Part shown: positions 23,493 to 34,707 of the stretch, piece after piece
Position numbering within the stretch: the stretch's first letter is position 1
Layout: each line of letters opens with the position of its first letter
Source: Scytalidium lignicola
Taxonomy: Eukaryota > Ascomycota > Leotiomycetes
DNA length: 64,000 nt
Direction of reading: 5' to 3'
NCBI GenBank assembly: GCA_002812745.2
Contig: NCSJ02000045.1
Coordinates: forward strand, 1-64,000
Position numbers and translations under genes: made by a program
The notes under the pieces: model-generated
Databases searched by the model: none
What the model was told of the DNA's origin: nothing
The model's input: the letters and a program-made list of their open reading frames with translations, nothing else

Positions 23493-23865
23493 GGCCAAAC
23501 CTAAATCTACACGCGGTTAGCCTAAATCTATATGAAATTCGCCGATACCGGCTATTGCACGGACCACTTTTACTCACCAAAGCCTGAAAGTGCCGTGTAA
23601 TTATAATAGACTTCAGAACCATATCCCTTAGAATACAGTGCTTTAGAAACTATACTGATATACTCACAAGTAACTACTCCTAACTAACCTTAACCTAGTT
23701 CACACCAACCTTTAATTAACCGTTAACCGCTACTCGTTAACTGTTAGCCACTGTAATTGTAGTATTACTGTAAATATACCGTAAGAATTTAAAATTTAGT
23801 TGTTTTTAAATTAGTTGTGAGTAGTTGTAGTCGGCATCGGCGAATTTCACGTATTAGGTTTGGCC
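23493..23865. mobile_element. 373-bp MITE with GGCCAAACCTAA termini
   Basis: The left end reads GGCCAAACCTAAATCTACAC and, after an insert, GAAATTCGCCGATACCG. The reverse complement of the right end reads GGCCAAACCTAATACGTGAA followed by ATTCGCCGATGCCG. The interior holds TAATTATA-type motifs and a CTAACCTTAACC-like stretch but no coding frame. CCTTAGAATACAG is directly repeated at about 23477 and 23628. The element at 48869-49162 shares AAATCCACTCAC and GATACCGGC motifs and may be related. Confidence 0.65.
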
Positions 23866-25018
23866 CATGCCGGGGAAGTGTGGCGCAGGCTTTGATCCGT
23901 GCTCAACCCCCCATGGCGTCAGCGCAACGTCATCGAGGTGACATTGGGATGCGGCTCGTCGCTAATCTCTGAAGAATCGAGTCTGCTGGATCTCATTGCT
24001 TGAAAAATCGTGAATCGCCAGTCCCATGTTCTCGCAAACGACAGTCCAGAGACATATATACAGCCAAACCCCGATTTGACGATGCATACCCGAACCACGA
24101 TCTAACCAGATTAGGTGGCCGACACTCCTCCGTCTTCCAGACAGACCTTGGCTCCACGATGTTTGATGTATTGCTTGTATGGCTTCCATGCATTGACAGC
24201 ACGGGTCTTTCGCACTCGGGAGCTGATATCATGAAAATTGAGAGTCGACGATCAAAAGAAGCCCTCCTGCCAAGATATATTGCTGGTTAATGGTTACCCC
24301 GTGCGGCTCTGCACAGCACATGAGAAAAGAATGGAGAGCATACACATATATCGAGCGTGACGAGTCCATCAGCCGATCATGTTCACAGAAAAATTGCAAC
24401 TCCCGGGATCTCGAGATGTTCGAGCGGTTTGTCCGCTTGATAACCAACTCGGTAGCTGGCTTTCGAGTCGTGCTTATTGCTTATTGCTCCTGCAATTTCT
24501 AGGGCAAAAGGCGGTCAACCCTCCCTGGCGGTGACCATGGACACTGGAGTCTCCTCGATGCAGCATCTGGTTCTGCCCGCACCCTGCCAGCGCCAGCGGC
24601 TCATCTCAACCATTCAATTAAAGTCGTTTGGTGCCTTGGGAGTTGCGTCCATCAGCACACGGCCACGCGTGCACAGAACACTCTTCTCCACTCATTTGAG
24701 ATTCTCTTCTTGCACGCAAAATCACACTGTGTGCACTCGTTCTCTTCCTTCCTGCGGGACCTGGGAGATCTCAGAGTGTTGCTTGAAGCTCCTCCCGCCC
24801 GCCACCATCTAGATTCGAGCTTCAGGAATCGCTGGCAGCTATTTCGATCGCGTATCACTCGTTGTTCTTGTGTTAGCCGTGCTCTCGAGCTCTCGCGTTC
24901 AACGTGTCTTGTTTCGCTCCACTTCCAGTAGCATCTCGATGCCCCCGATAACGACCCCATTCCAAGGGTCGTAACTCCAGTCTGATCCTAGCAGACGCTG
25001 CTGCCAATTATTCCAAGG
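23866..25018. other. GC-richer stretch without a recognised gene
   Basis: Several open frames of 70-110 codons overlap on both strands (23962-24812), but none shows a known motif. It includes a CT-rich tract before the retropepsin-like frame and may contain its promoter or 5' exons. An intron-like GTGAGT...ACAG pair lies at 25065-25107. Confidence 0.35.
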
Positions 25019-25177
25019 TTGCAGAACACATTCGCGGGACTTGGAAGGTGCTTGTCGGACGAAGGTGAGTATGCATATCTATTCGACAGCGAAAAATACA
25101 GGAGGATTAATCTACGACCAGGACGCCTCGAACACCCGATTCCTGAACAACGGCCCCGACACCTCTGGGTCCCTCAG

Positions 25178-25744
25178 ATGGATAACCGAGGTAGTTCATG
25201 TAGTTTGGAAAGCGATTCATTTGAAAGTGATGAGTCGACTAATTTCTTCTGGAGAACTGCGAGCGTTACAGATCGCAACGGGGATGGACAAGACCTCCAA
25301 ATCCTATTTGACACAGGATCGGATGCAAGCTTCATATCTTCGGGAACGTATCAAAGTCTCCAGCTGAAGCGCAGACCTATTCCGGAACGTCACATCTATA
25401 AGTATACCAGTCCAACTTTCCCCGGTGGCGAGACAACGCCACGGTGGTTCGTCAATGTCATGTATACTGTGCCAACTTTGACCCCCAAACAGAAGAGTGT
25501 TAAATTGAAGATAATAGATAATATAGACGGTCTTGATAAGAATCCTGATGGCTTTGACATAATCATTGGCGATCCCGATATCCGTAAAAAGGACGAGCAA
25601 GGCATTTCATTGTTTTATCTGCTCTCCACAGCGCCGCCACCGGGTCAAAATTCCACTAGTAGTCGCAGAAGGATCGCCGCGCTACGTAAAGCTAAAATAA
25701 AGAGAGGTATTATCTACTCGACAGACTGTGGAGCTATGTTTTAA
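25178..25744 (+). CDS. Retropepsin-like aspartic protease domain protein
   Basis: The frame is open from at least 25019, but the first in-frame ATG is 25178 (MDNRGSSC). From there D45 in LQILFDTGSDASFIS is the D-T-G catalytic motif of single-lobe retropepsin-like proteases, followed by strands to GFDIIIGDPDIRKK, which fits the second conserved ILG-D/IIGD block of that fold. A basic tail (RRRIAALRKAKIKRG) ends at CGAMF. Fungi carry many such stand-alone domains, some exapted from retrotransposon gag-pol. No reverse transcriptase or integrase was found nearby. A further frame immediately downstream (25753-25941) encodes DASHHSKMAKQDAENKKAD and may be a displaced C-terminus. The 5' end is uncertain. 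Confidence 0.65.
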   Translation: MDNRGSSCSLESDSFESDESTNFFWRTASVTDRNGDGQDLQILFDTGSDASFISSGTYQSLQLKRRPIPERHIYKYTSPTFPGGETTPRWFVNVMYTVPTLTPKQKSVKLKIIDNIDGLDKNPDGFDIIIGDPDIRKKDEQGISLFYLLSTAPPPGQNSTSSRRRIAALRKAKIKRGIIYSTDCGAMF

Positions 25745-27271
25745 ACTGACTAGTGAAAAATGTAGATGCTTCGCATCATTCCAAAATGGCAAAACAGGAT
25801 GCTGAGAACAAGAAAGCTGATCAAGCAATAGCCTTCGAAATTAATAAGAATTGCGATTCTTCGATCCCTTCTCGTTCTCGTTCCGACACGATTTCAACCC
25901 ATACCACGGACTCGATGAAAAAGCATTGCGGACACCGATAGAAGCTGGGATAAAATGTCGGTAAACCAAGAACCTATTCTCTAAGGGGAAGGAAAGATAA
26001 TAAGTACTGCTACTGTAAGCAATGAGTTCGTCACGAGAACCAATCTTTGTTGAGATGCAACGGCTGTTAGCTGTTTTTGCAAGGACTCTTTGCCGAAAGT
26101 CTTTGCCACGCCGACTTGCATCCTGGGGTAGAAGCCTTTTGTCCTATCAACAGATCATACTTACTCCACTATTACAAAGAGCACCCTAGTAGAAGCTTCC
26201 ATTATCCACATTGCGGAGCCGCTCAATCACCAATAAAACTTTGTGGTTTAAGGCTTGTTTTATGCTCATACGGTAAAAATATGAGTGGGTTGGTCTAGGG
26301 TTGGGGGAAGCAAAGTCAGGATATCTGGCGCCAAGTTTGAAAATAATCCTCATAGCTATCATGGTAATGCTTAAGGTGAGTAAATTACGAGACTAAACCA
26401 AGTGACTAGCGGCTGCGGTTCTAACTAGTCAGTGAATATCAATATGACCATATAACATTGCATCTTTCAATCACATCTATGCTTGTCCTATCCCTGATTA
26501 CTGCTCTGCTGTTATCTCATTATCTGCTCTATATATACTCTCCAGTTCCGTCAGGTAACTATGCTCGCAAGGCCTGGACATGGCAGTAGTACCAGTAGTT
26601 AGGGTGTCGGAAACTCCTAACGTTACTGCACAAGCAGCACTTGCTACTCCTCAATGGTTTGTGGCTGAATAAGGTTTGTCATCTTATACTATTGCCAATA
26701 AAGATATTATATAGGTATTTTTCGTAAGTAACTAGTTCCTCTCGTAGTCTATATGAATTATATTGTACTAATTAGCAGAAGCTCCTTCTCAATCAGGGAA
26801 GATACTATGACGAGGTGTCGTTCTTGGATCTTGCTTGAATACTATGTAGAACTAACATGATGTTTGCTACATCTAACAGGGTCTGCAGCTCTGCTCTGAA
26901 AATATTGATCCTGGATATCCCAAGGGATTTAATAGTATGCAATCAACCAAACTAAACGTTATTGTGGGAAAGGGGCTCTACCGTGTTATAAAGCCGACTA
27001 GAAAGATGACTAGATAGTCAGAGCACTTTCAATCCTGTGTTTCTGCAATCATACATTTTTGACAACGCTTAAGAAGGAGATACTGTGCTTGTATGACAGG
27101 ATAGATAGGGACCCCAAGAAAAATCTTGGATTTGCCAAAGATTGATTAGTGTAAATAGGAAACAGAATCATGGAGGACAGATGATGTTTATCCAAGCACT
27201 TTACAGGATTTTTCAATAATCAAAATTGACTATATATAGTTTATATTAATGGCCCGGCAAATAAAAACAGG
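25745..27271. other. Gene-poor stretch
   Basis: Apart from the possible displaced 3' segment of the retropepsin-like gene (25753-25941), nothing is supported. A 73-codon frame at 26077-26298 contains several Cys/His residues but no clear zinc-finger spacing. Confidence 0.4.
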
Positions 27272-27480
27272 CCATTTAGTTCAGTGGCAGTGAGTTCACC
27301 TATAACTAATTTACAGCTAAACTGTTTCCTAACAAACATATTCAGGAATTCTTGCTTTGGGATATTCTCACCTGTAAGAGGTCCTCGGTTCGATCCCGGG
27401 AGGTAAGATTCACCACATCTGACAAAGGAAGATAAGTCTAACAAATAATAGCGGCCCTAGCCAGCAGAACAANTTTTTTT
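27272..27480 (+). other. tRNA-like A-box/B-box element (SINE or degenerate tRNA gene)
   Basis: TAGTTCAGTGG at 27277-27287 fits the pol III A box (TRGYNNARNNG). GGTTCGATCCC at 27387-27397 fits the B box, with a paired T stem (CTCGG/CCGGG). The boxes are about 110 bases apart, wider than in an intronless tRNA. The bases before the A box do not pair with those after the T arm (AGGTAAG), so a functional tRNA acceptor stem is absent. A run of seven Ts at 27474-27480 could terminate pol III. This fits a tRNA-derived SINE better than a working tRNA. Confidence 0.5.
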
Positions 27481-29434
27481 ATCCTGTACTACAAGGTTTG
27501 AATTACTATCAAATAAAGGCAATTCTCTATTGTTTGATTAGCCTGATATAACAATGTCTGTCCTTTTTTCCAACTTACCTCCACTTCATGTGTATGTAGT
27601 GATTCATATCCAAACCTACTCATACCATTTTATAAACCTTAATTAAAGCCTTAAAGTACTTTGGTTAGATAGCTTATTTTATTAGATATGCAAATGAGTC
27701 AGTATAAATAAACTTACAACAATCCAGATATTTTCATTAAAAAAACTACTAGACTTATAATAGTTACTATTCGAAAGCTGAATTTATTACTAGCCAAACA
27801 GCTTTATCTTCGCTACCGTCACTTCCTCCGAATGAATCCTCTGGACAGATGAGCCTTTAGTAGCCTCCATCTGTGCCGTATGTTAATTCGGGGCGGACCC
27901 GCAGACCCACGTCGTAGCTGCTGTTTTCTGGAATAATGCACATCATTGGGGCATTGCCAGTGTATAAGAGGATATAGGCACGGGCGAGAGGAGTCTCCTT
28001 TTGTTCTGCACGCTTGTTCTTTTCCGACCTTCAGTCAACTTATAGTTCCTCGATGCTATCGTTTCGAACAAGCGAAAGTCACATTTCAAACTGAGGTGAG
28101 ATTCATCCCATATTAACATACAAAAGACCCACGATCTCAGCGACCCACTGCTGCTCTAGCAGCCAATATCTCGAATAAAAGCCATACAACACATTTTGCA
28201 ATCCAGAACGTTAGTAAATGGAGGACTCCTAAAATCTGAGGTTAGTTGCAACTTTATTCAGAAGTGCAGTCATTCCAAAGAATAACAAAGCATTTTCAAG
28301 ACAGCAGGCCTCTAGAGCATGGAATTGAAGGCCAATCGGAGTACAATACTATCTTCAGGTATTTAATTACGCGAAACACAATATGAAAAATAGGACGGGC
28401 GAATTGTAAGATTCTTCGATTACCCTAATGTTTAGGGCCTGACTTGCCATTGGGTTAACAAAGTTTGATAGGTACGAAATTTATGCTTTGAAATTGCACA
28501 TTAGACTTGATTATTGCATGGGATCTTTAGCAAAATCCATCCTGATGCTAGGATATACTGTTTTAGGAGTTTTCGTCATTCTCTTGATGAGAGGACTATG
28601 TTTGATCAGTGTTTGGTGACAACAAAGGGGGGCTGCAGAATGCATCTTGCCTGTCCAGAATAATCTTGTGATAAAACTCCTTACCTTGTCTAGTCACTCC
28701 GCCTTTAGGCTGCTCNTTTTTTTACTCCGGCAATTTGATCGCAACCACAAGCATGTGACGGAGAAGAGTTATATACCTGAGATACGTGTTGTTTGTAAGC
28801 AATTCTAGATCACATTAACGTGTTAGTGAAGCTCAACAAATGTTAGAACGCACACATATATTCTAACTATCTTGAAACATTTTCTTGATAAATTACTAAC
28901 CTAAAACTGACAGGAAGCAAGAGACAAGGTTCAATCGAAATATAGTAAGAATTGCTGTGTAATCTACAACTACGTCGTAGCTGAAGAACTACGACTTCTC
29001 TTTTCCTACCTAAGACAATTCTTAACGTTCTAACTGAGTGGATAATCTAACTCCTGGCCGTCTTCAGAATAACTGTTTAAGTTTTGTCCGCCAGTCAACC
29101 GACGCATCTTCAGGACCATAATCCTTGCATCTTTTCTGTACAAACCTTTCATAAAAGAAAGATGTTGGTGTAAATCGCAATATCCTGGAATTAATTTCTT
29201 TCTCTTCACGAATAAACTACCAGCAGCGCTCCTGCTGACAAAAATCCAGATTTTGGTGATAAGGACGAAGATAGATATTAGATGGTTAATTTTGATGATG
29301 TCTCTCGTTGATTAAAGTGATATATAGTGTTGAAACAAATTATCAATACTTAGAGCAACTTATCATTTATCCCTTATAGCAGCCATTTCGATATCGGAAT
29401 CTCGACGTGACCAATTTCCATTTCCATCTTTGGA
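27481..29434. other. Gene-free stretch with an MFS exon copy
   Basis: Only the duplicated exon at 27890-27964 is recognisable. An N at 28716 adjoins a T run. Confidence 0.4.
27890..27964 (+). pseudogene. Orphan copy of MFS transporter exon 1
   Basis: 27911-27964 is nearly identical to the end of exon 1 of the transporter at 38107. Both contain GAATAATGCACATCATTGGG and GCATTGCCAGTGTA, including the first bases of the intron donor. Upstream homology fades. No further transporter exon follows, so this is a fragment left by duplication or by loss of a paralogue. Confidence 0.75.
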
Positions 29435-29530
29435 CCTGAGCTGTTGCCGCCATAGCCTGAGCTGAGGGTGAGCAAACCTGAGCGGGGCCTGAGCAAGCCT
29501 CAGCCGAGCTTGATCCGAGCCTGACTAGAG
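29435..29530. repeat. GCCTGAGC short-motif array
   Basis: Imperfect repeats of CCTGAGC / GCCTCAGCCGAGC occur at least six times in about 95 bases, in a locally GC-rich patch within AT-rich DNA. Clustered subterminal motifs of this kind are common near hAT and MULE transposon ends; TAGTGTTATATAGCAAACTC (reverse strand, about 29630) could be such an end. No transposase was found. Confidence 0.45.
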
Positions 29531-30327
29531 TTTGCCCTACATAGTGCGGGTCCCGTTTTGGCGCCTGTGCGCCGCGGCTACAGTTTCCCGGCCGAGGATA
29601 TATATGTGTCCTGAGTTTGCTATATAACACTACGGGAACTCCTTATCTAACTAAAGTTCACAGTAAAATACCTAGTGGTGTCTCCTGATATGCAATGTGT
29701 AACTATGAATTTCAATGAAACCCTCTCACTCTTATGATTCATGGCGTTCAGACAGTAAAGTCGCAAGCCTTGGTTGTAATGACTCGTTTCCAAGGTTGAA
29801 GGCAAACCTTCGATGTAAAGATGTTCTCCCAACATTTTGTGGATAGAACTATTTCCATATCTAGCTACTTCGTGATTGGTGGAAATTCACGAGAATGGAA
29901 TACACTAGTTTCACGAGAACGGAATACACTGGTCTCCAGATAAAGCTCTGTGAGTTCAAAGGAATGGAAGTTCATTGCATCCAAAAGCACAATGATGTGA
30001 CAGTTTCCGCAGCTTCTACTATACTTCGGAAGCGCTCGTTCCGATTCTGCTATATAGTAATACACAGGTAGCCGCCCATATACATACATCCAGTCCACAT
30101 GAGCCACAAAGTTAAGTCCGGAGCTGAAAAGTACTCTCGAACAAACATGTGTATATGCAAGCCGCGGCTAGTCATCTGCGGAGGATCCCAGGGCGTATCA
30201 ATTAGTTCTAGTGTTTTTAATACATTGTCTTGATTGAAAGAATATGGCTTAATACTGTGATAGGCACAATTTCGATTCAGTGTTGAAGTTTCAGGACCTT
30301 TTTCGAAAAACAGGCTTGGGGAACGTG
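29531..30327. other. Gene-free stretch
   Basis: No gene is supported apart from the tandem duplication noted at 29886-29933. Confidence 0.35.
29886..29933. repeat. 24-bp tandem duplication
   Basis: Two adjacent copies of TTCACGAGAAYGGAATACAC + TRGT differ by two transitions. They lie inside an 80-codon minus frame (29865-30107) where they would encode TSVFRSRE / TSVFHSRE. The frame itself is not recognised. Confidence 0.7.
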
Positions 30328-31171
30328 CTAATACATGAGAATATGTGCCCCCGGCCCCATGTGAAAATGTAGGTTTTGAGCTTTGTGGTATCCCAGGGCC
30401 GCTTCCGCCTTATCCATGGGAACGAGCCCGCGATATACGAACTTGAGCGTGTACTGTGGATATGACGCTGGGTTGTCCATGCCTAGTAGCAGCTGCCGCC
30501 CCCGCGACTTGATGCCATCGCAGCCTATGACTGTCCGCCAGCAAAAAACAAGGTCTCAGCAGCTCTTCTACATCGACAGAGGCAAAAACACTCTCAGGGA
30601 GTTATAGAAAGGGGAAATATTTGGAGCTCAACCTACCTACATCAGCCTGCGCCGTCGTGCCGTCCTTGAATTTCAATATCACTTTCCGGTCATCGCTAGC
30701 CTCCTCCAATGACTCTAGCCGCCTTCCGAACACTACGTAGTCTGCCGGAAGAAATCTGGTAAGCTGGTCCATTATCTGTGCACGGTGTCAACCGCGCAAC
30801 CCGCGGCGGCCTGTGTAGAGCGTGAACAGCAGCTTCTCTGTGGTGTCATCAGGCGCACCATCGTGGTGGTACCCGTCCGGGAACCGGAAGAAGTCCGGTG
30901 CTTCCTCATCGCTGTTAAACGTAGCAATGCTGTCTATAGCATGGGCGAGGCGCGCATCGATGAGATTCATGGCCCTCACGGCGTTTGACGCGAAAACCAA
31001 TCCGGCACCGATCTCGCGGAAACCACTCGGCTGCTCATTGATCGTCACCGGGATGTTGCGCTTGACGAGGCCGATCGCCAGAGCCAGACCGACGATGCCG
31101 CCTCCCACGATGGCTATATCGAATGGCTGGTCCGTCTCGTGGTTATTGGTGTTGCCTTCGGTACCGCTCAT
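30328..31171 (-). pseudogene. FAD-dependent monooxygenase (salicylate-hydroxylase-like), truncated with nonsense codon
   Basis: Flavoprotein aromatic hydroxylases use FAD and NAD(P)H to hydroxylate ring substrates. The start at 31171 is followed by the dinucleotide-binding motif FDIAIVGGGIVGLALAIGL (GxGxxG) and GFREIGAGLVFASNAVRAM. An in-frame TGA at 30788-30790 interrupts, after which the same frame continues with HRAQIMDQLTRFLP, then KDGTTAQADV. An intron with GTAGGT donor (30531-30636) separates it from [13 protein letters not shown] (the GD/CDG FAD-ribose block) and [19 protein letters not shown]. Reading ends at TAG 30328-30330, about halfway through a normal 420-450-residue enzyme; the C-terminal half is missing. 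The 108-nt-scale intron keeps phase. Broken by nonsense and 3' truncation; cofactor domain incomplete. Confidence 0.85.
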
Positions 31172-32626
31172 GATAATAGTACTGTCACTTTGGTCCTTCA
31201 GGTATGTCTAGAGGAGGTCATTTAAATAGGAATGATTTCATAAACAAAGAGAAGCTTGATCAGAGGAACGATGGAAGATCAAATAACTACCAACAGTACA
31301 CCTTAGACGTCGTCCAACCGAATCCGGTAGCACTGCACATGGACACGTCTCTCTTATTATCAAGTGATGTCTGTCCTGGGAAAGACTGCGGATAATGCAA
31401 GGGAAGGGGTTCCGACCATCGTCGGCAGATGTTTCTTGCCAACTGGTTCGCGGAAGAGGGCTTCCTATCAACGATTACCCGATTTCAGTGTCATATGAGG
31501 CATGATGTATATGTAGGTTGGAATAAAGTGATCACGAGCTAGTCAAGAATTTGTTGTGAGTAATTGAAGTGAGTGTTGACGAGCTTCTATTTATTTAGGC
31601 TAAACCTAAATCCACTCACGAGGAACCTAAATGCACCCATAACCACATTACCAAAATATATTCACAAGGTCTCCGGTCAAACCTAGTCATCGTTGCATTT
31701 GGTTGTGGCCTGTAAGCTCATGTTACATTTTGTTGTAACTCGTCGGGTTTCTCTGGTCGATTTGATTGCAGGAAGCAGTGGGCGTGACGTCAGATTAAGC
31801 TTATTGGCTTGCTTTAGATTTCCTTATATCTATTTGATAATGCGAGAGGGAACGAGGACGTGAATACGCAACGGAATAATTTTAAGTTGTCCCGGCATTC
31901 CTTTCTTGCAATCAAACAGAGCGGAGAAAGTCACCCACAAGTTACAATATAATGTAACATGGACTTTGCTGTAAATGGCAGTCTAAGGATGATCTTTTAT
32001 GTCTAATTTCATAGCTAGAGAGGTGAATTTTGTTTTTTCCCCCCATCCAATTGTCCTAATCGCACTGGCTGTTGAGTAATCTAGGTGAACATGAAGGTTG
32101 TCTTGCGGTCTGTCATACTCGATCTGCAGTATTTTAGTAGGTAATGGAGGTCTGATGGGATGGTTCTAAAGTACAACGAACTATTGGTGAACGCGGTGTT
32201 GAATTCAAAGGTTAGGTCTACGAGTACGCAATAGCTATCGATCAAGCGTAGGCTTAGTATCGATGATTGTAGTCGAAGAGGCTCAGGCTCATAACTGTCG
32301 GAACAATGGTAGAGATTGCACTAAGGGTGAAGTTCCGGGAACGAATCCACTTGACATCTCCGATGTCAGCTATTGCACATACTACTTGCTGGCCAACAAT
32401 TGAGGTACTCATTGTAATTTGCTGCACCGCAAACTGTAGATCCAGCCTCGAAGATAACCATGGCCATTATGTACAGTTAGCCTCAGCTACGTATAGTAAG
32501 GCTCTGAAGTTACACGTGATATGGATTTCTGAGGACAAAGACTATACCGAAGTTATTTCTTGGTTCAATATAGTCATGACCTAAAATACAATCAGTAATT
32601 AACCCTGAACTTATGTCGACAGATCC
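31172..32626. other. Gene-free stretch
   Basis: No coding signal is supported. CCTAAATCCACTCACGAGG at about 31609 resembles the arms of the MITE at 48869-49162 and may be a solo relic. Confidence 0.4.
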
Positions 32627-34707
32627 TTAGGAGCCCGTTTGCGATGATGTGGAGAGTAGGCTGTGTTGGCTTTCAGGGGTATCGTCGATGGTAGCACTGG
32701 CTCCTGGCTGAACTCTGACAATCTCCTTCTCATTATCGTCTCCATCGACCCGCTTAAATATGAGTTGCTCTTCTATCTTGGTAATGTGGTACGGTTTGGC
32801 GATTCGAACAGCGGAATGTTCTTCCATACCAACTACGAGTGTCTCAATCAGCCCAAGATTCGCTAATGTTGAAGTGAGTAGACTCACGTATAGACCAGTA
32901 GAAATATTTGCAGAAAATAGGTGCCCACACAAAGAGGGCTATGATTTGTCCGAACTGCCAGCTGCTCATGTCGACGACGTTAAGCTGTCGCCATCTGCGA
33001 AATTCCCCAACGTACCAACCTAAATATACAAGCATTATCACTTCTAAAATGAACATACAGATCCTCAAAAGTGGTACCGTCGGAGAAGTTTGGGAGGCTG
33101 GCAGTTGATCGACCACGGGGAACCATGAGCGTCCCTTGTATTGGCCGGAAAGACGGCGGTACCAGGAGCGAACAGAGGCAACGGCGTTATAACGAGATAA
33201 GAATATAATAAAAAGAACAAAAGCGAATGGATAAATGGGCGAGATAGCTTGCCAGACTTCTTCCATGTTGAGAAAATCCTGGATCGGGGAGGAGAGGAGG
33301 GTGGGTATGATTGTAAAATCGCCATGACCATCACTTGCGCCGGCACTACAGTATGCAATTGGTGGAGGCCCCTCGCCGCAGTTTGGAGCGCTTTGAAAGC
33401 CAGGTGGCTTGGTAAAGTCGAGTACTGACGAATTGCGCATGGCTACCACAACATTATACAGTGCAAGAATGACGGTTCCAGAGGAGAGAATAACCATATA
33501 CAAAGATGCCAAGTTGGCCAAATGTAGTATCAAGAGCCCAAAGGTGGCAACAGCGATGCTGGACCTGGCTACCAGGATCAAAATGATCTTGTTGGCCTGC
33601 AACTGTATGATGCTATAAGACTCGAGAAGAATCAAGCTCTTACTGAGAACAAAGGTAGTGGCAATTTGGGTTGCAAGGATGAAAAAACATTGTGCTTCCT
33701 GAAACTCGACAAACATGGATTGAATAATGACAATTTGTCGAGCAAATGGCGCCTCGAGTGAGAACCTTAACATCTTTCCAAGGCGGCGATAGTGAAAGAC
33801 CACCTGTGCAGCTAACCGGAAGTGCAGAAGCCACGTCAACAGTTCCATACATCTGAGCAGAGCCCATCCAGCAAGTACAATCGCTGTTTGCATAAGATAC
33901 GAGATTAGTACCTTGGATACATCAGCATACAGGCCAAGAAGATTTCAGAGTTAGCTCTATACTCACGCCAGGGCCGGCGAGATCTAGATCAACAGTAGCA
34001 GTGATGTTGGCGCAGATGGCTCCCGCATAGTCTTCGGTCGAGGTCAAATTCGACCATGGACACCCGCCAAGCCCGTCAAATGGCTCTTCACAATATTGTT
34101 GCATGCAGGCATTAATTTGCGGTAGGACGGCATTAGCAGCATCAAGTGTCAATCCGTTGCCAATATTATTGATAACATCATTGGGAGCGCAGTATTCGTA
34201 CGTATAATAATTCTCAAAGAATAAGCCAGGGGTGCTGCATATCGTGGTGCAATTGAAGCCGGCCGTACCGTTACCAAGGACGCAATTATGGGTGAGGCGC
34301 TCATCGCAACCAAAGGCTACAGTATCATCGAAAGCTACACAGCCGCCACCGAAATTAACGAGCATAGACATGTTGAAAGCAGATGTGTCGTTGATGGGTA
34401 GGCAGCTTCCATCCGTAGCAAGCCTCATCGGGCATGCCGACTCATCCAAGGAGTGCGAGCTTTGACAGCTGGCCAAGATTGATGAAGAATTGCAAGTGTC
34501 GTTCGGTATCCCGTCTACCTGCAGACAGGACTCTGTACCAGTGGAAATTATTCGACCATATATATCCTGAGAGAAGATCCAAGGGTCTGCGCCCCAGCTA
34601 CCCATATTATCCTGTGCAAGAGCCGTCGAGCAGTTGACAGTACTAACGCCGCTGACCTGCGGGCACTGAAAAGCTGCAGGTAAATTAGAAAGACAACCGT
34701 TTGACAT
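32627..34707 (-). CDS. Membrane protein with Cys-rich ectodomain and about seven TM segments
   Basis: Three exons, 34707-33967, 33911-32888 and 32832-32627, separated by two 55-nt introns with matching phase, encode about 656 residues. Residues 1-247 are an ectodomain with about 18 cysteines and many NxS/T sites (NCST, NDTC, NMS, NGT, NCT, NLT, NIT). Then DLAGPG-VLISYLMQT leads into hydrophobic helices: IVLAGWALLRCMELLTWLL, a second near AQCFFILATQIATTFVL, IILILVARSSIAVATFGLLI, LYMVILSSGTVILALYNVVV, PFAFVLFIIFLS, ICMFILEVIMLVYLGWYV and FGQIIALFVWAPIFC. The tail is acidic/basic and cytosolic-looking. No signal peptide is visible, so an upstream exon may be missing; the sequence just after the ATG (TTACCTGCAG) looks acceptor-like. 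I recognise a fungal-specific family but no name. A receptor or sensor role is inference. Confidence 0.75.

Noticed and set aside
24000..24960. Several 70-110 codon frames on both strands
   Set aside because: They overlap each other and share no motif; the GC-richer composition alone makes long frames more likely.
32833..32887. 25-nt intron in the membrane protein gene using the first AG
   Set aside because: Too short for a fungal intron; the next in-phase AG gives a normal 55-nt intron and a sensible C-terminus.
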